Below, piece by piece: positions 62,252 to 64,000 of a stretch of 64,000 bases of DNA. Every line of letters begins with the position of its first letter. The stretch's first letter is position 1. Source of the DNA: Halomontanus rarus (GTDB lineage Archaea; Halobacteriota; Halobacteria; Halobacteriales; Natrialbaceae); contig NZ_CP071598.1 of NCBI RefSeq assembly GCF_017357405.1, forward strand, positions 682,001 to 746,000, given 5' to 3'. The position numbers were made by a program, and so were the translations under genes. The notes under the pieces are model-generated. The model ran no database searches. It saw only the letters and a list, made by a program, of their open reading frames with translations, and was not told the origin of the DNA.

Positions 62252-62677
62252 TTGCTGTACATCGATGGCTTCGTCCCGACCACCGTGGTATTGTCGTTCC
62301 TGTTCGTGAGTGCGTTACTCGTCACGATCATCATTCACGTTCGCTTCGTTCCCGAATTCTTCCCCGACGACGTGTTCACGGCGATACTCTTTCTACTGGC
62401 AGGGTGGGTCACGTTCACGCTCGTCTTCTACGTTCTCGGCCGTCTCTTTTCGGAACCCGGTCCGATTCCGAGTATGCGCTCGGGCGACATCGGTACCGCC
62501 CTCTTTCTCGTCTCGCTCCTGCTCAGTCTGTTCCTCGATACGCTCGGATTCACGGTCGAACTGGTCCTCGAGGCACACGTCCTTCCCGCGCTCGGAATCT
62601 ACGCCGGACTGGCCTTGATCGGTTGGTCGATCGGCCAACGGACGACGGCGATCAATCGGATAGCCGCCGACGAGTGA
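62252..62677 (+). CDS. Four-helix membrane protein, unknown
   Basis: A 141-residue protein with four hydrophobic segments (about 9-29, 40-62, 79-99, 108-127) and a conserved-looking FDDV/DTLG acidic spacing. The only plausible start is the TTG at 62252, placed 24-30 bases after the TATA-like AAGTAATTAAG (62225-62235). No family is recognised. It runs convergently into the universal stress protein gene, with only 5 bases between stops. Confidence 0.62.
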   Translation: MLYIDGFVPTTVVLSFLFVSALLVTIIIHVRFVPEFFPDDVFTAILFLLAGWVTFTLVFYVLGRLFSEPGPIPSMRSGDIGTALFLVSLLLSLFLDTLGFTVELVLEAHVLPALGIYAGLALIGWSIGQRTTAINRIAADE

Positions 62678-62682
62678 CCCAG

Positions 62683-63126
62683 TCACTCCGTCTCGGAGCG
62701 GTGCTTCGCGATGAACACTTGGATATCGCCGAACCTGATCACGTGATCGGCGACACTGCCGACTGCCATCCGGTGGATTCCACCCCGTCCTCGCGTCCCC
62801 ATCACGATCAGATCCGCATCGATCTCCTCGCCGTACTCGAGGATCTCCGTCTCCGGCGGTCCGTCACGAACGACTGTCGTCACCTCGAGGTCGTACGATT
62901 GGGCGCGCTCTGCGATCCGCGAGACGAACCGTTCGGCCCGTCCGCGAATCGCCTCTTTCGCGCTCGCGGCGTCTCCCGGCAAGCGGATATCGCCCAGTGG
63001 CCCCGTTTCGGTGACGCAGATGACGTGGACGGTCGCATCGTGGTAGCTCGCGAGCTCGAGGCCGGTTTCGGCGGCCGATTCGGCGTACTCGCTACCGTCG
63101 GTTGGGATGAGAATCGTCTCGAACAC
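62683..63126 (-). CDS. UspA-family universal stress protein
   Basis: A 147-residue protein starting MFETILIPTDGSEYAESAAE. The ATP-binding signature G-x2-G-x9-G-S is present as GTRGRGGIHRMAVGSVADHV, and the N-terminal PTDGSE matches the family. These cytoplasmic proteins bind ATP and respond to stress in archaea. It is a typical single-domain member, immediately upstream of the rRNA promoter region on the opposite strand. Confidence 0.9.
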   Translation of the reverse strand: MFETILIPTDGSEYAESAAETGLELASYHDATVHVICVTETGPLGDIRLPGDAASAKEAIRGRAERFVSRIAERAQSYDLEVTTVVRDGPPETEILEYGEEIDADLIVMGTRGRGGIHRMAVGSVADHVIRFGDIQVFIAKHRSETE

Positions 63127-63309
63127 GAGTGGTAGTTGGACGCCATCGCACGTGAATCCATTCGCCGTTTCCGATGGTCGTCGACGGTTCCGAGCCGAAG
63201 CGGGACAGACGAATTCACAACTCGAGCTGGGGCTCTCCGTTCTGATGTTATCAGTCTCACCGATCAGTGCAAAACCGTGCCATGGTAGCGCCTTCCGCGG
63301 CGACTATCG

Positions 63310-63720
63310 TTCGACGGCCTTATGTAGGAACCCGGTCCTCGTATTGAATGCGAACGACGTGGCCCACGCTGCCACGTCCCCTCTGGCCGGATTCCGGCAC
63401 GGAGGTTGACACACATCCCTCGTGCACCCGTCGTCGGTCCGATCCAACGACCTTAAGTGTGCGAGTCCACTCGGATTGGACGTGATTCCGGTCGTCGCCG
63501 AGACGGCCGGTCCAAGACGACGCCCTTATATGTAAAGGGGGTCTATGATTGGGTACGCGAAACCCTCCGCCGGATGCGGTTTTCGGCGGGGATCACGATC
63601 CGAAGCCCTTAAGTGTAATAGGGCAGTTGGATGTGAACGCAAAGAACGCGTATTCGACGGGGCGTTCAACTCGCTCCGTCAGCCGGACTCGCCTTCGAAG
63701 GGGTTAAGTACTCCTCGGGG
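63310..63720 (+). promoter_or_regulatory. Multiple rRNA operon promoters
   Basis: Five TATA-like boxes point toward the 16S gene: CCTTATGTAGG (63318-63328), GACCTTAAGTGTGCG (63449-63463), GCCCTTATATGTAAA (63522-63536), GCCCTTAAGTGTAATAG (63605-63621) and GGTTAAGTACT (63702-63712). Spacing is about 70-130 bases. Tandem promoters with TTAAGTG-like boxes are characteristic of haloarchaeal rRNA operons and allow high expression. Confidence 0.82.
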
Positions 63721-63909
63721 CTTACAAAGAAGTCCGAAGGAGATGAGGATTCCACCCCTGCGGTCCGCCGTTAAGATGGGATCTGATGTTAGCCTTGATA
63801 GTTCGGTGACGCTCGATCGGTCGATACGATCTGGGTCACCGAACGGACCAAGTTACGTGTGAGTATGACATCATACTCCGCCAACTCCCCGGCTCTGCCG
63901 GGGAATAGC
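63721..63909 (+). ncRNA. 16S rRNA precursor leader
   Basis: Transcribed spacer between the last promoter and mature 16S. A GC hairpin CTCCCCGGCTCTGCCGGGGA lies at about 63884-63903, just before the mature 5' end, with a stem strand GTGAGTATGACATCATACTC before it (about 63860-63879), which is likely part of the 16S processing stem. Confidence 0.6.
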
Positions 63910-64000
63910 ATTCCGGTTGATCCTGCCGGAGGTCATTGCTATTGGAGTCCGATTTAGCCATGCTAGTTGCACGAGTTTAGACTCGTAGCAGATAGCTCAG
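63910..64000 (+). rRNA. rrs: 16S ribosomal RNA, 5' end
   Basis: The sequence begins ATTCCGGTTGATCCTGCCGG, the archaeal 16S 5' end, followed by the haloarchaeal continuation AGGTCATTGCTATTGG. Only 91 bases are inside the window; the rest of the operon lies to the right. Confidence 0.97.

Noticed and set aside
1..64000. tRNA genes
   Set aside because: No cloverleaf with a GTTCGA-type T-arm and matching acceptor stem was recognised by eye. A tRNA search program would be needed to be certain.

Overview
The window comes from a haloarchaeon (class Halobacteria). It is GC-rich, its proteins are strongly acidic, most genes have a TATA box (often TATAAGT-like) about 25-30 bases before the start codon and no Shine-Dalgarno site, exported proteins carry Tat signals, and there are haloarchaeal hallmarks: an RdfA homologue, an Orc1/Cdc6 gene beside origin recognition boxes, a bat-type HTH regulator, and a 16S rRNA gene starting at 63910 behind a multi-promoter leader.

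Region 1 (about 1-46.9 kb) is a large catabolic island. It opens with the cut-off end of a peptide/oligosaccharide-type ABC substrate-binding lipoprotein. Several families then recur: three tandem-domain amidohydrolases (plus one decayed copy), three neutral-ceramidase-like hydrolases, three sulfatases, three Gfo/Idh/MocA oxidoreductases, three sugar-phosphate isomerase/epimerase-like TIM barrels (plus one decayed copy), two unusual medium-chain dehydrogenases and two Tat-exported beta-helix proteins. Single-copy members are an M14 carboxypeptidase, a 2-hydroxyacid dehydrogenase, a PHP-type protein, a DUF3604 protein, an F420-type LLM oxidoreductase, a creatininase-like amidohydrolase, an AAC(3)-like acetyltransferase, an AbgB-like M20 amidohydrolase, a PIG-L deacetylase, an arylsulfotransferase-like propeller, threonine ammonia-lyase and a DUF4432/mutarotase-like protein. 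Strands alternate often and most genes seem to have their own promoter. No regulator was recognised. The inferred theme is uptake and intracellular dismantling of a sulfated, amide-bearing carbohydrate-like compound; the actual substrate is unknown.

Region 2 (about 47.6-52 kb) is a replication origin. It holds rdfA, an AT-rich non-coding stretch, orc1/cdc6 on the minus strand, and then about 1.6 kb of non-coding DNA with five origin recognition boxes in one orientation, an AT-rich candidate unwinding element and one inverted box.

Region 3 (about 52-63.1 kb) is mixed chromosomal housekeeping and accessory DNA: a response regulator receiver protein, a heavy-metal P-type ATPase with altered metal-binding motifs, a MATE exporter, an eroded IS200/IS605-type element, a PadR regulator, a PfkB-family kinase, a second isolated pair of origin-box-like repeats at 59.7 kb, a FemAB/GNAT-like acyltransferase, a bat-type regulator, a membrane protein and a universal stress protein.

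Region 4 (63.1-64 kb) is the rRNA promoter region, with at least five TATA-like promoter repeats and the first 91 bases of 16S rRNA.
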